Shown here in pieces: positions 8,653 to 17,461 of a stretch of 64,000 nt of DNA. The notes under the pieces are model-generated. The model was given only the letters and a program-made list of their open reading frames with translations, did not search any database and was not told the DNA's origin. Location: NCBI RefSeq assembly GCF_017641085.1, contig NZ_JAEPPI010000002.1, forward strand, positions 496,001-560,000, written 5' to 3'. This DNA is from Gracilimonas sp. GTDB lineage: Bacteria > Bacteroidota > Rhodothermia > Balneolales > Balneolaceae. Both the position numbers and the translations under genes were made by a program. Position 1 is the stretch's first letter. Every line of letters starts with the position of its first letter.

Positions 8653-11061
8653 ATGAAAAGAGCGTTTACTTTTGTTGTGATGATGCTTGTGGCCAGCCAG
8701 GTATCAGCACAAATCCCGTCTATATCCGAAAAAACAGAAGGCCTTACTAAAACCGAAGGATATTTTGATTACTACTTCGATGAATCAAAAGACCAGATTT
8801 GGTTAGAGGTCGATAAACTGAATACCGAATTCTTATACGTGAATTCATTAACGGCAGGTATCGGTTCTAATGATATTGGGTTAGACCGGGGACAACTTGG
8901 GGATACCCGGGTAGTTTATTTTGAGCGCCGGGGACCGAAAGTTCTCATGGTTCAGCCTAACTACGAATATCGGGCAGAAACAGATAATGAGCTGGAAAAG
9001 AAATCGGTTCGGGAGGCTTTTGCCTCATCCATTATTGCCGGGTTTGAAGTGGCAGCCGAAGAAGACGGGAAGGTGTTAATTGACTTAACAAGCTTTTTAC
9101 TCAGAGATGCTCATGGAGTAACTAACACGCTTCGTAGATCAAATCAGGGGTCCTATAGTTTGGATAAAAGCCGGTCTGCTTTATACAAAGAAGGCACCAT
9201 GAACTTCCCCCAAAACACTGAGTTTGAAGCCACTCTTACCTTTGATGGGAGTAATCCCGGCGGATACGTTCGCTCGGTAGTGCCAACACCGGAAGCCATC
9301 ACCGTACGTCAGCACCACTCGTTTATTGAATTGCCGGATGATGGTTATGAGAAAAGAGCGATGGATCCCCGGTCTGGATATTTCGGCATTTCATATCAGG
9401 ATTATGGAACACCCATTGATCAGGATTTGACCAAACGATTTATAGCTCGCCATCGACTTGAAAAGAAAAACCCGGAAGCCGAAATGAGTGAACCGGTTGA
9501 ACCGATTGTGTACTACCTGGACAATGGAACCCCCGAGCCGGTCAGAAGTGCACTGCTTGACGGTGCCCGCTGGTGGAATGAGGCTTTTGAGGCGGCCGGC
9601 TATAAAGATGCATTTATCGTAAAAATTCTCCCCGAAGATGCGCACCCGCTCGATGTCCGCTATAATGTCATTCAATGGATTCACCGTTCAACTCGCGGAT
9701 GGTCGTACGGCTCCTCAGTAACCGACCCGCGCACCGGTGAAATCATAAAAGGTCATGTATCACTGGGTTCGCTGCGTGTACGGCAGGATTTCCTGATCGC
9801 GGTCGGATTGCTCGCCCCTTATGGTAATGACGAGCTCAACACGACCATGCAGGAAATGGCCCTTGCCCGAATCCGGCAGCTTTCTGCACACGAAGTAGGT
9901 CATACCATTGGAATAGCTCACAATTTTGCAGCCAGCGTTACCAACGATGCTTCCGTGATGGATTATCCACACCCGCAACCTAAGCTCGTGAATGGAGAAA
10001 TAGACCTTTCTGAACCATACGATGTGGGAATTGGTGAGTGGGATAAAGTGGCCGTGGCTTACGGCTATCAGGATTTTCCGGAAGGAACCGATGAGAAAGA
10101 GGCGCTCGATGAAATTTTGGAAGAAGCCTATGACTCCGGCCTGAAGTATATCTCGGATACCGATGCCCGCCCGCAAAGCGGAGCACACCCCGATGCCCAT
10201 CTCTGGGATTTTGGTTCAGATCCGGCTACCCAGTTATCAACCATCCTGGAAATCAGGAAGGAAGCACTTGAGAATTTCGGGGAAGCGAATCTGAAATCCG
10301 GAGAGCCAATGGCAGAGCTGGAAGATGCTTTAGTGCCAATGTACTTTTTTCACCGCTATCAGCTGGAAGGCACCGTGAAGTTAATTGGCGGGCTGGATTA
10401 CAGTTATAATATGAAGGGAGATAATTTATCTGCCCCGAAAATAGTGGCTAAATCAACTCAGCAAAAAGCGTTGGATGAGATGCTGAAAGCTATTGAGCCG
10501 GCCACACTGGCTATTCCTGAAAATCTGCTGGAGCTTATACCCCCGCGGCCTTCTTCATTGGGCTATTCGCGTGAACTGTTTAATGGTAATGCAGGTCCGG
10601 CCATGGATGCATTAGGCATTGCTGAAACAGCTGCCGACTTACCCGTCAGCCTGATTCTGAATGCAGAACGAGCCAATCGCTTAGTTGAATACGGAGCTCG
10701 TGATAACAACCTGAGCCTGGAAACGGTTCTGGATGAACTCATCGATGCCAGCTGGAACAGAAAATCTCAAAACGGATACCTGGGATCTATTCAACGTGTG
10801 GTTAACCACGTGGTGCTGAAGAACATGATTGAACTGGCAGCAGATAATGATGCCAATCCGGTTACAAAAGCCATCACGCATAAAAAACTAACCGATCTTC
10901 AGTCCAAATTATCCGGTAAAAAAGATGCCGACAGCCAATATGCTGTTTATACCATTGGCCGGTTTTTAACCAATCCCGAAGAATTTGAGGTCGAGGATGC
11001 CCCGGCTCCGCCTCCCGGATCACCGATCGGCTCCGGCAGCATGATCTATTGTGATTTCTAA
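8653..11061 (+). CDS. Secreted zinc-dependent metalloprotease (DUF5117/DUF4953 type)
   Basis: The 802 residues have a signal peptide cleaved after about residue 20 (VSAQ). A DUF5117-like N-terminal region follows (about 90-280), then a metzincin-like catalytic region with the extended zinc motif HEVGHTIGIAHNF (His413, Glu414, His417, His423). 'SVMDYPHPQ' supplies a Met-turn-like Met. Known: a Bacteroidota-wide family of large exported metalloproteases of unknown substrate. A small exported protein follows 6 bp downstream and may be co-expressed. Confidence 0.93.
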   Translation: MKRAFTFVVMMLVASQVSAQIPSISEKTEGLTKTEGYFDYYFDESKDQIWLEVDKLNTEFLYVNSLTAGIGSNDIGLDRGQLGDTRVVYFERRGPKVLMVQPNYEYRAETDNELEKKSVREAFASSIIAGFEVAAEEDGKVLIDLTSFLLRDAHGVTNTLRRSNQGSYSLDKSRSALYKEGTMNFPQNTEFEATLTFDGSNPGGYVRSVVPTPEAITVRQHHSFIELPDDGYEKRAMDPRSGYFGISYQDYGTPIDQDLTKRFIARHRLEKKNPEAEMSEPVEPIVYYLDNGTPEPVRSALLDGARWWNEAFEAAGYKDAFIVKILPEDAHPLDVRYNVIQWIHRSTRGWSYGSSVTDPRTGEIIKGHVSLGSLRVRQDFLIAVGLLAPYGNDELNTTMQEMALARIRQLSAHEVGHTIGIAHNFAASVTNDASVMDYPHPQPKLVNGEIDLSEPYDVGIGEWDKVAVAYGYQDFPEGTDEKEALDEILEEAYDSGLKYISDTDARPQSGAHPDAHLWDFGSDPATQLSTILEIRKEALENFGEANLKSGEPMAELEDALVPMYFFHRYQLEGTVKLIGGLDYSYNMKGDNLSAPKIVAKSTQQKALDEMLKAIEPATLAIPENLLELIPPRPSSLGYSRELFNGNAGPAMDALGIAETAADLPVSLILNAERANRLVEYGARDNNLSLETVLDELIDASWNRKSQNGYLGSIQRVVNHVVLKNMIELAADNDANPVTKAITHKKLTDLQSKLSGKKDADSQYAVYTIGRFLTNPEEFEVEDAPAPPPGSPIGSGSMIYCDF

Positions 11062-11067
11062 AGAAGT

Positions 11068-11931
11068 ATGAATAACAGAAAGAGAATATCTGCCACTTTA
11101 CTTTTCTTCTTCCTTTTTGGGGTGTTGGGATCTATAGTGGCACATCCTTCGGTAACAGTAGTTATAGACTCGAAGGGTAATATTTTCTACAGCGATCTTT
11201 CCCGGGTTTGGATGATATCTCCCGATGGAGACAAAAAAGTTGTTGTAGAGAACGTTCACACCCATAAGCTTTGGCTTTCCCCTGACGATGAACTCTTCGG
11301 AGAAGATGTGCGAAATCAGGGAGATAATTATCGCCACAAAGTATGGATGCGGCTCCCGGATGGCACGGTTGAAGACGTAATGGGTTGGAGAAATGGCTAT
11401 CCGGATGAGTATAGCGACTATTCGTTTGTCCGTGACAATGAAGGCCATTCTTATGTGCTAGACAGACCCAATAAGCGGATAAAAATTTACAGGAATCAGG
11501 AAGTGGTTCACTCATATTCTCTTTCAAAGTTTGAGGGTAGCCCGCGCTGGCACACGCTCAGTCCGTCCGGAAATCTATTTGTTTCTTTTGAAGGATTTAT
11601 TGTGAAGGTTTCTGAAAAAAGCAGCTCGAAGTTAACGGAATCTCTTATTGAGCGAACCCCTGAATTTGACTGGGTTGGTGATCATCACGCATTGATGGGG
11701 ATGTGGTTTGACCGTGAAAAAGAATTGTATGTGGCCCTTTTTTCAGGGCAGAGGGTGATTAAGGTTTATGAGGGCGGGGCCAAAGAAGTGGTATATCGCT
11801 CTGAAGGAGACTGGTCGGTTACGGGCGGAGCGTTTGCGAAAGATGGATCCGTTGTTTTACTTGAATTCTCAAATTCCAATTCCGTGCGCATCAGAAAAAT
11901 CAGCGAAGATGGTACAAGCACGGTTTTTTGA
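11068..11931 (+). CDS. Exported beta-propeller-like protein
   Basis: The protein has 287 residues with a signal peptide (about 1-25, ending SIVAHPS). Repeated 'DSKGNIFYSDLSRVWMISPDG', 'LSPSGNLFVSFEG' and 'DREKELYVALFSGQRVIKVY' units are typical of NHL/SMP-30-like six-bladed propellers. No catalytic residues are evident. It starts 6 bp after the metalloprotease and ends 33 bp before aat. It is probably the second gene of that operon. Confidence 0.75.
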   Translation: MNNRKRISATLLFFFLFGVLGSIVAHPSVTVVIDSKGNIFYSDLSRVWMISPDGDKKVVVENVHTHKLWLSPDDELFGEDVRNQGDNYRHKVWMRLPDGTVEDVMGWRNGYPDEYSDYSFVRDNEGHSYVLDRPNKRIKIYRNQEVVHSYSLSKFEGSPRWHTLSPSGNLFVSFEGFIVKVSEKSSSKLTESLIERTPEFDWVGDHHALMGMWFDREKELYVALFSGQRVIKVYEGGAKEVVYRSEGDWSVTGGAFAKDGSVVLLEFSNSNSVRIRKISEDGTSTVF

Positions 11932-11964
11932 AAAAGACCTTCAGAATATTCACTTAATCCATTC

Positions 11965-12549
11965 ATGAAAATCATCCCGCCGGAAAGTTTGGTGGAAGCC
12001 TACAGTCAGGGAATATTCCCCATGGCTGAGCATAAAAAGGCCGAAGATGTAAACTGGTACACGGCCCGAAAGCGTGGCGTTATTCCCATTGGCAAGTTCC
12101 ACACATCAGATAACCTCGCCCGGATTATTCGGCAGGGAAGGTTTGAGGTTCGGGTAAATGAAAACTTTCGTGACGTAGTGAAACAATGTGCCAACCGGGA
12201 AACCTCATGGATTAATGATCTGATCATCAATTCCTATGATGTGCTGAACCAATATGGCAACGCCTGCAGTGTGGAGGCTTATCGGGATGGCGAACTGGTG
12301 GGAGGATTGTACGGGGTAAAGTTAAAAGCTGCTTTCTTTGGCGAGAGTATGTTTAAAAAAGAAAAGTGGGCAGACAAAGCCGCACTTTATCATTGCCACG
12401 AGATCTTAAATAAGAACGGCTTCCTGCTTTGGGATACCCAGTTCTACACCGATCACCTGGCTCAGTTTGGCTGTATCGAAATTGATGCTGCTGAATATGA
12501 AGAAATACTGGATAGAGCTCTGAATAAAGAGTGTAATTTCCTTTTGTAA
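11965..12549 (+). CDS. aat: Leucyl/phenylalanyl-tRNA--protein transferase
   Basis: The 194 residues show the full L/F-transferase pattern: 'YSQGIFPMAE', 'WINDLIINSYDVL', 'CSVEAYRDGELVGGLYGV', 'FGESMFKK' and 'DTQFYTDHLAQFGC'. It transfers Leu/Phe from tRNA to N-terminal Arg/Lys, creating N-degrons for ClpS/ClpAP. It is shorter than the E. coli enzyme (234 residues) because N-terminal residues are missing, which is common in this phylum. The start follows the propeller gene by 33 bp. Confidence 0.93.
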   Translation: MKIIPPESLVEAYSQGIFPMAEHKKAEDVNWYTARKRGVIPIGKFHTSDNLARIIRQGRFEVRVNENFRDVVKQCANRETSWINDLIINSYDVLNQYGNACSVEAYRDGELVGGLYGVKLKAAFFGESMFKKEKWADKAALYHCHEILNKNGFLLWDTQFYTDHLAQFGCIEIDAAEYEEILDRALNKECNFLL

Positions 12550-12586
12550 GGGTAAATGAGCGAAGGTGTTACCGTGTTAAAGTTCA

Positions 12587-12610
12587 GGCAATAGCGCAAG
12601 CGTCCGCTTG
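12587..12610. repeat. Dispersed palindromic repeat, copy 1
   Basis: GGCAATAGCGCAAGCG at 12587-12602 leads into the palindrome CAAGCG-TC-CGCTTG (12597-12610). The same 16-mer and an equivalent palindrome recur at 15760-15783. It lies between aat and the convergent secreted-protein gene and may also serve as a transcription end. Confidence 0.6.
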
Positions 12611-12773
12611 AACGAGAGGGGCTTGAATGAGAGTGCCACTTCTGAAGATACTTTAACACATTCACACCTAAACACAATCGCACGTTAAAGTAAAAAAGCC
12701 ACCCCGAATACGGATCGATGAAATTCATGACCGGTATCCAAGGCAGCTTTCTGGATAGGATGTTAGTTACACT

Positions 12774-14117
12774 TTAGTATTCGGTGAGGGTTACAGCATT
12801 TAATGCCGCTTCCCTGGAAATTTGTCCCTTATCGAGTTGATTGAATGTTGATTTCTTAACCTGGAAATCGACCCGCTCGGGAATGATGTCGCTTGATTCA
12901 TTGATGTTCAATGAAACCAACAAGTATTGGTCGTCTTCAAGAGAGCTGAGCGTACGACCATAATCAATAATGAACTCCTTGGTTTTTGCAACGAGCTCAT
13001 CATACTCTTGCTCTAAGGTCTCATTAAGTTTCTGCTCCCGCTTTTCCAGCTCAACTCTTAAATCCTGAACCTCTTTTTCTTTTTCCTCTGAAAGGGAATT
13101 ATTCAGATAACCCAACCTAAGTGTTCCGGATAACCCATGTCCACGATGTAGATCTAAGGAGTAAAGCGCTCCAAAGTTGTCCAGATACATGTAGGACAGA
13201 GAATTGCTGCTAATAAGGTGATACTCATTTCCATCACCCTCACCCAAAGCCGTTCCAAAAATGTTGCCAAGTACTTTAAGGTCGAGTCGTTCTTTGTCTT
13301 CAGAGGTTGAAACAGACAGGCGGCTTTGCAAAGCCTCTGAATTTATTCTGCCACTTCTGAAAGCATCCAAATCCGATTTTTTTGCAGAAACTGAAATAAC
13401 AGGAAGCGAGGAAGGTCGGTCTTCTTCATCTCCTCTTATACTATAAACAGCAGTGCGGTTTCCGGTAGCGTTAGCCGAGCCATAGATAACAAGGATGCTT
13501 TCATTATTTTTAAGCTGGCCGATTGTTGAAGCATAATCCTGTAAAAACTCACCAATTCGGGTGGTTACAGACTCCTTATCAATCGTGCGATCGGAATCAT
13601 CGGAACTGTACTGGAAAACAACCTGTCGGTTCGAGCCCGAGCTTCCGCTGGATATAATGTATCTGTTACTGGTTGCCGGAATCATGAAAATGACTCCATA
13701 GCCCGGAATGTAGGTTCCCTTTACATTTCCGGATGAGCCGCTTCCAAAAATCGTATATCCCTGTGAGCGCACCTGCACGGTGCCTTCATTAGAGGTAAAC
13801 TGGGTTTTAAACATTTCGCCCAGAATATTCTCCATGATCTTGATGTCGCGGTTCATGCGGTTGGTATCAAAATCCTGAGCAAAGGAAAGGGAAGACAGCA
13901 AAAGTGTCATCAACCCAAACAGAATTATTCTGGAAAGAAAATTAGGGCTGTCATTGCGAGGAGCCGCGTAATTTGAATTTGATCTGTCAACTTGATCGAC
14001 GAAGCAATCTCCTTGATTAAGCTCGAAAGTCGATTTATGGAGATTGCCGCGGGATTTGCTCCCGATGGTCGCGGAATCCCTCGCAATGACGGGGTTTTTA
14101 AAAGTGTTCGTTTTCAT
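12774..14117 (-). CDS. Secreted protein of an ECF-sigma operon, with in-frame repeat insertion
   Basis: I do not recognise the mature protein of about 360 residues. It follows a hydrophobic signal region ending in SLSFAQ, is beta-rich with Gly/Ser loops, and has a coiled-coil-like stretch near the end ('RVELEKREQKLNETLEQEY'). Two ATGs (14123 and 14117) sit behind a GGAC-type ribosome-binding site. Between them and the signal peptide lies a 141-bp palindromic element (13950-14090), exactly 47 codons, so about 47 foreign residues precede the hydrophobic core. No ATG follows the element except one too close to the cleavage site. It is the third gene after an ECF sigma factor and its anti-sigma factor, so it is probably regulated by them. 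Confidence 0.8.
   Translation of the reverse strand: MKTNTFKNPVIARDSATIGSKSRGNLHKSTFELNQGDCFVDQVDRSNSNYAAPRNDSPNFLSRIILFGLMTLLLSSLSFAQDFDTNRMNRDIKIMENILGEMFKTQFTSNEGTVQVRSQGYTIFGSGSSGNVKGTYIPGYGVIFMIPATSNRYIISSGSSGSNRQVVFQYSSDDSDRTIDKESVTTRIGEFLQDYASTIGQLKNNESILVIYGSANATGNRTAVYSIRGDEEDRPSSLPVISVSAKKSDLDAFRSGRINSEALQSRLSVSTSEDKERLDLKVLGNIFGTALGEGDGNEYHLISSNSLSYMYLDNFGALYSLDLHRGHGLSGTLRLGYLNNSLSEEKEKEVQDLRVELEKREQKLNETLEQEYDELVAKTKEFIIDYGRTLSSLEDDQYLLVSLNINESSDIIPERVDFQVKKSTFNQLDKGQISREAALNAVTLTEY
13950..14090. repeat. Palindromic repeat element inserted in frame in a coding sequence
   Basis: The 11-bp terminal inverted repeats are GTCATTGCGAG (13950-13960) and CTCGCAATGAC (14080-14090). Inner inverted repeats are GCAATCTCC (14004-14012) and GGAGATTGC (14039-14047). 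The 'GTCATTGCGAGGAG...GCAATCTC' design is a well-known dispersed intergenic palindromic repeat of many bacteria. Here its 141 bp are a multiple of three and contain no stop in the frame of the host gene. Confidence 0.85.
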
Positions 14118-14140
14118 ATTCATAATTTTGTCCTGTAAAT

Positions 14141-14821
14141 TTAATTTCCGGTACTTACCGTTTGTATGAGTTCGCCTAATACCTGATCGGTTTGTCTGAA
14201 TCGGTCGTAATATGTTTCTTCCATGTTATAGAGCCCGGAGGTGATCATTTGCAGGTCTGATTGCCGCTGCTGCTCAATGTAATCCGCAAAGTTAACCAGT
14301 GTTTTTTCAATCCGGTTTTCCTGTTGCTGTTGTGCCTGCTGAATGGCATCCGAAATCATGATGGCATTATCTTCCCTGACTTGTTGCAAAAGCATTTCAA
14401 CCTGCTGCGGGGTGAATCCTTGTTGGATAATTTCCTGTTTCTCTCCAAAGGCCAGGTTAAAACTGCCATCGTCAACAGTGATGTTTAATTTTGTGAAGGC
14501 CCCTATGACAACGAAGACCGCCAGAAGCGAGGCCATAGCAAAGCCGGTGCGGGCAAATCCGTTTTGAGGAAGCAACCCTCCGATTAACTCATTCCACCAC
14601 TCCTGTAATCCGGATTTGTGGGGTTCAACCATTACCAGCTGCTCGGCCGGGTCCTGAACCGGTAGGTGAGAAAGCATCGAGCGTACATTCGACAGTTCTT
14701 CCAGCTCTTTCTTCAGCCCCGGGTTTTGAGATAAAAATTGTTCTAATTCGTTTCGTTGATCCGGCTCCAGTTCATCATACAGATAATCCATGAAGAGCGA
14801 TCGTGCGGTTTCTTTATTCAT
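14141..14821 (-). CDS. Anti-sigma factor (single-pass membrane protein)
   Basis: The start is ATG 14821, which overlaps the end of the sigma-factor gene by 8 bp (translational coupling). The N-terminus ('LFMDYLYDELEPDQRNELEQFL') matches the zinc-finger-like/ASD cytoplasmic region of ECF anti-sigma factors but lacks the HxxxCxxC zinc motif. A membrane helix follows at about residues 95-115. The outer part is Gln-rich and helical ('AIQQAQQQQENRIEKTL'). It probably sequesters the sigma factor encoded just upstream until an envelope signal arrives. Confidence 0.85.
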   Translation of the reverse strand: MNKETARSLFMDYLYDELEPDQRNELEQFLSQNPGLKKELEELSNVRSMLSHLPVQDPAEQLVMVEPHKSGLQEWWNELIGGLLPQNGFARTGFAMASLLAVFVVIGAFTKLNITVDDGSFNLAFGEKQEIIQQGFTPQQVEMLLQQVREDNAIMISDAIQQAQQQQENRIEKTLVNFADYIEQQRQSDLQMITSGLYNMEETYYDRFRQTDQVLGELIQTVSTGN

Positions 14822-15407
14822 AATCAAACACCTCTTTGTTGATGTTCCAGGAGTCGAACGTCTTTTTGAGTGCGCTCAACCCGTAATACAATCTTGACTT
14901 TACTGTGTTTTCGGGTTCATCTAAAATTTCTGCTATTTCTCTGAAGGTTAACCCTTCATACTCTTTCATAATTACCACTACCCGCTGCTCTACCGGTAGT
15001 TGAAGGAGCGCTTTGTGAAGCAGCACCAGTCCTTCGTTTCGGAGAACCGTGCCATCAGCAGGAGTGGCCGTTTCGGTTTGTGGGGCAATTTTGAGCGCTT
15101 CATAAGAAGTGGCTCGTTTTCGGCCCGCACGCTTCAATTCATCGAGGCAAAGGTTGTTGGCGATGGTGTACAACCACGACCCAAACTTGTTTACATCATC
15201 CAGTGTATCCAGTTTGTGGTATGCTTTGATGAATGTTTTTTGAGTGATCTCGGCGGCGTCATCGGAACTGGCAAAAAACCGGTAGGCAAAGTGGTGAATG
15301 CGATCCTGCCATCGCGTTACCAGCGTATTAAAAGCCTGGTGATTTCCACCACGAAAATCCTGTACCAGTTGTGCGTCTTCCATGTGTTCGTGTTGTCCCG
15401 AGTTCAT
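14814..15407 (-). CDS. ECF-type sigma-70 family RNA polymerase sigma factor
   Basis: The 197 residues start from ATG 15407 (MNSGQHEH; ATG 15383 is an alternative). The open frame continues to 15662, but the extra residues are not sigma-like. Region 2 is seen in 'LVTRWQDRIHHFAYRFF', 'AAEITQKTFIKAYHKL' and 'FGSWLYTIANNLCLDELKR'. Region 4 is seen in 'LLQLPVEQRVVVIMKEYEGLTFREIAEIL' (split by me as LPVEQRVVV and GLTFREIAEIL) and 'ENTVKSRLYYGLSALKK'. It is the first gene of the sigma/anti-sigma/secreted-protein operon and most likely autoregulated. Confidence 0.92.
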   Translation of the reverse strand: MNSGQHEHMEDAQLVQDFRGGNHQAFNTLVTRWQDRIHHFAYRFFASSDDAAEITQKTFIKAYHKLDTLDDVNKFGSWLYTIANNLCLDELKRAGRKRATSYEALKIAPQTETATPADGTVLRNEGLVLLHKALLQLPVEQRVVVIMKEYEGLTFREIAEILDEPENTVKSRLYYGLSALKKTFDSWNINKEVFDYE

Positions 15408-15759
15408 TCTGAAAGTAAGACGAGGAGAAGGGGAATATAGTTTTAAAAGAAATGAAAGTTGATAGGTGAGAGTTGAAAGTAGAGGGGTGATGGAGCTTTG
15501 CCAGCCGAATACAGTCACACCCATCACCCCGCTTCTGCCGATTAATGCACATGGCCCTGCTAAGCGGAAGCGGAATGATGGATTGTATTCTCGGTTACTC
15601 AGCGTTGGGAGAGTCATGTCATCCCAATAAATCTCAACAATAAAAAAGGGGGAAGTGATCAACCTTCCCCCTTATCTCTCTTCGCGTATGAAGCTATTCC
15701 GTACGTTGCGAAACAACTTCAATAGTTTTTACCTTTTATCTCAGTTGTTGTTCCATGCC

Positions 15760-15783
15760 GGCAATAGCGCAAGCGAACGCTTG
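15760..15783. repeat. Dispersed palindromic repeat, copy 2
   Basis: GGCAATAGCGCAAGCG (15760-15775) is identical to 12587-12602. The palindrome CAAGCG-AA-CGCTTG (15770-15783) differs from copy 1 only in the two central bases. Confidence 0.6.
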
Positions 15784-15902
15784 TGTGGTGTTGATCAAAG
15801 GAGGGTTAATGTGATTGACCAGTAAGTTCGTCCAAATGGAGGCTTAAACAACCCATAAAATAATATTATCAACTCGCTCAGCAGGGCCCCGGCTTTTTCT
15901 CG

Positions 15903-15923
15903 TTACGAACGTCCCGTTCGTAA
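15903..15923. repeat. Perfect 9-bp hairpin
   Basis: TTACGAACG-TCC-CGTTCGTAA. No T-run follows, so it is not an intrinsic terminator. It is more likely a small dispersed palindrome like those at 12597 and 15770. Confidence 0.5.
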
Positions 15924-16085
15924 TACTTGCCTGAACCTCCGGTTTAAAAGAGGGAAAGATCGAACCGTTACTTCCGGCTACAATTATCACTCAAAAACAT
16001 TTATCCACATTGTTGTTGATAACACGGAAAAGAACCCGTATTTTTACAGGCTCTGTAATTGGCGGAGAAAAATCCTGTTAACATT

Positions 16086-17426
16086 ATGTTTGAAGATTTA
16101 TCCTCAAAATTAGACAAAGCCTTTCAGTCACTGAAGGGAGAAGCACGCATCACGGATGTGAATGTAGCGGAGACTGTCCGCGAAATTCGCCGTGCATTGC
16201 TGGATGCTGACGTTAATTATGAGGTTGCCCGCCAGTTTACGGAAGATGTCAAAGAGCAGGTGCTCGGTTCTGATGTACTCACCAGTGTTAATCCCGGCCA
16301 GCAGTTCACAAAAATTGTGCACGACAAGCTGGTTGAGACCTTTGGTGGCGAAAAGGCCGACATTGCTAAAGCTGACACTCCTCCTACAGTAATTCTTATA
16401 GCTGGACTTCAGGGTTCGGGTAAAACGACCTTTACCGGTAAGTTAGCCCGACACTTAAAGCAGGAGCATAAAAGGAATCCTCTTCTTGCTGCCGCCGATG
16501 TTTATCGCCCTGCCGCTGTTGACCAGCTTAAGACACTCGCTTCGCAAATTGATGTTCCGGTGTATTCCATCGAGCAGAAAGATGCGGTTCGTGTTGCCAA
16601 AGAAGCCGTTTCCATGGCTAAAAGTTTGGCGCTCGATACGGTTATCATTGATATCGCGGGTCGTTTACACGTAGATGAGGAGATGATGAATGAGGTTGCG
16701 GAAATTAAGAAGGCCGTAAATCCTCACGAAATCCTGTTTGTGGTCGATTCCATGACCGGGCAGGATGCTGTTAACACAGCCAAAGAGTTTAACGAACGCA
16801 TTAATTACGACGGCGTGGTTTTAACCAAGCTGGATGGTGACACCCGCGGTGGTGCTGCCCTTTCCATTAAGACCGTTGTAAACAAGCCCATCAAATTTGT
16901 GAGTACCGGCGAAAAGCTGGATGCTCTTTCTCCTTTTTATCCCGACCGTATGGCTCAGCGTATTCTGGGCATGGGAGATGTGGTTTCGTTTGTTGAAAAA
17001 GCTCAAAAAGAATTTGACGAGAAGGAAGCAGAAAAACTTCAGCAAAAAATTCGGTCGGATAAATTCGACCTGAACGACTTTCTCGAGCAAATTCAGAAGA
17101 TCAAGAAGATGGGAGACTTCGGTGATCTTGTTTCTATGATACCCGGCGCCAGCAAAGCATTGAACGATACTGAAATCGACGATGATGCCTTCAAACCAAT
17201 TGAAGCTATAATCTTATCAATGACGCCGGAGGAACGCCAGGAGCCCGAGCTGCTAAACGGAAGTCGAAGACGCCGAATAGCCAAAGGATCTGGCACCACT
17301 GTTCGTGAGATCAATCAACTCATGAAGCAGTTCGATCAAATGAAAAAAATGATGAAGACCATGTCAAAAATGGGTAAAGCCGGACGTGCTCTTCAAGGAT
17401 TGAAGAATCTGCCTATCGGCCGATAA
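16086..17426 (+). CDS. ffh: Signal recognition particle protein Ffh
   Basis: The start is chosen at ATG 16086 (MFEDLSSKLDKAF), as in other Ffh proteins. A TTG at 16059 would add nine residues. The 446 residues include an N-domain helical bundle, the G-domain P-loop 'GLQGSGKTTFTGKLA' (about 105-119), 'AADVYRPAAVDQL', 'DIAGRLHVDEEMM' and 'TKLDGDTRGGAAL', and a Met-rich M-domain ending with 'MKKMMKTMSKMGKAGRALQGL'. It binds signal sequences and 4.5S RNA for co-translational targeting. It heads the ffh-rpsP-rimM-trmD-rplS cluster. Confidence 0.97.
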   Translation: MFEDLSSKLDKAFQSLKGEARITDVNVAETVREIRRALLDADVNYEVARQFTEDVKEQVLGSDVLTSVNPGQQFTKIVHDKLVETFGGEKADIAKADTPPTVILIAGLQGSGKTTFTGKLARHLKQEHKRNPLLAAADVYRPAAVDQLKTLASQIDVPVYSIEQKDAVRVAKEAVSMAKSLALDTVIIDIAGRLHVDEEMMNEVAEIKKAVNPHEILFVVDSMTGQDAVNTAKEFNERINYDGVVLTKLDGDTRGGAALSIKTVVNKPIKFVSTGEKLDALSPFYPDRMAQRILGMGDVVSFVEKAQKEFDEKEAEKLQQKIRSDKFDLNDFLEQIQKIKKMGDFGDLVSMIPGASKALNDTEIDDDAFKPIEAIILSMTPEERQEPELLNGSRRRRIAKGSGTTVREINQLMKQFDQMKKMMKTMSKMGKAGRALQGLKNLPIGR

Positions 17427-17461
17427 GAACTTATAATTTAAACACACATTGGAGAACAGCA

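Larger units (their letters stand above)
15408..16085. other. Divergent intergenic region between ECF sigma gene and ffh
   Basis: This stretch of about 680 bp has no convincing gene. It holds a second copy of the palindromic repeat (15760-15783) and a perfect 9-bp hairpin TTACGAACG-TCC-CGTTCGTAA (15903-15923). Promoters for both flanking operons must lie here. I could not assign boxes. The open frame that extends the sigma gene to 15662 shows no family-like residues. Confidence 0.45.
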
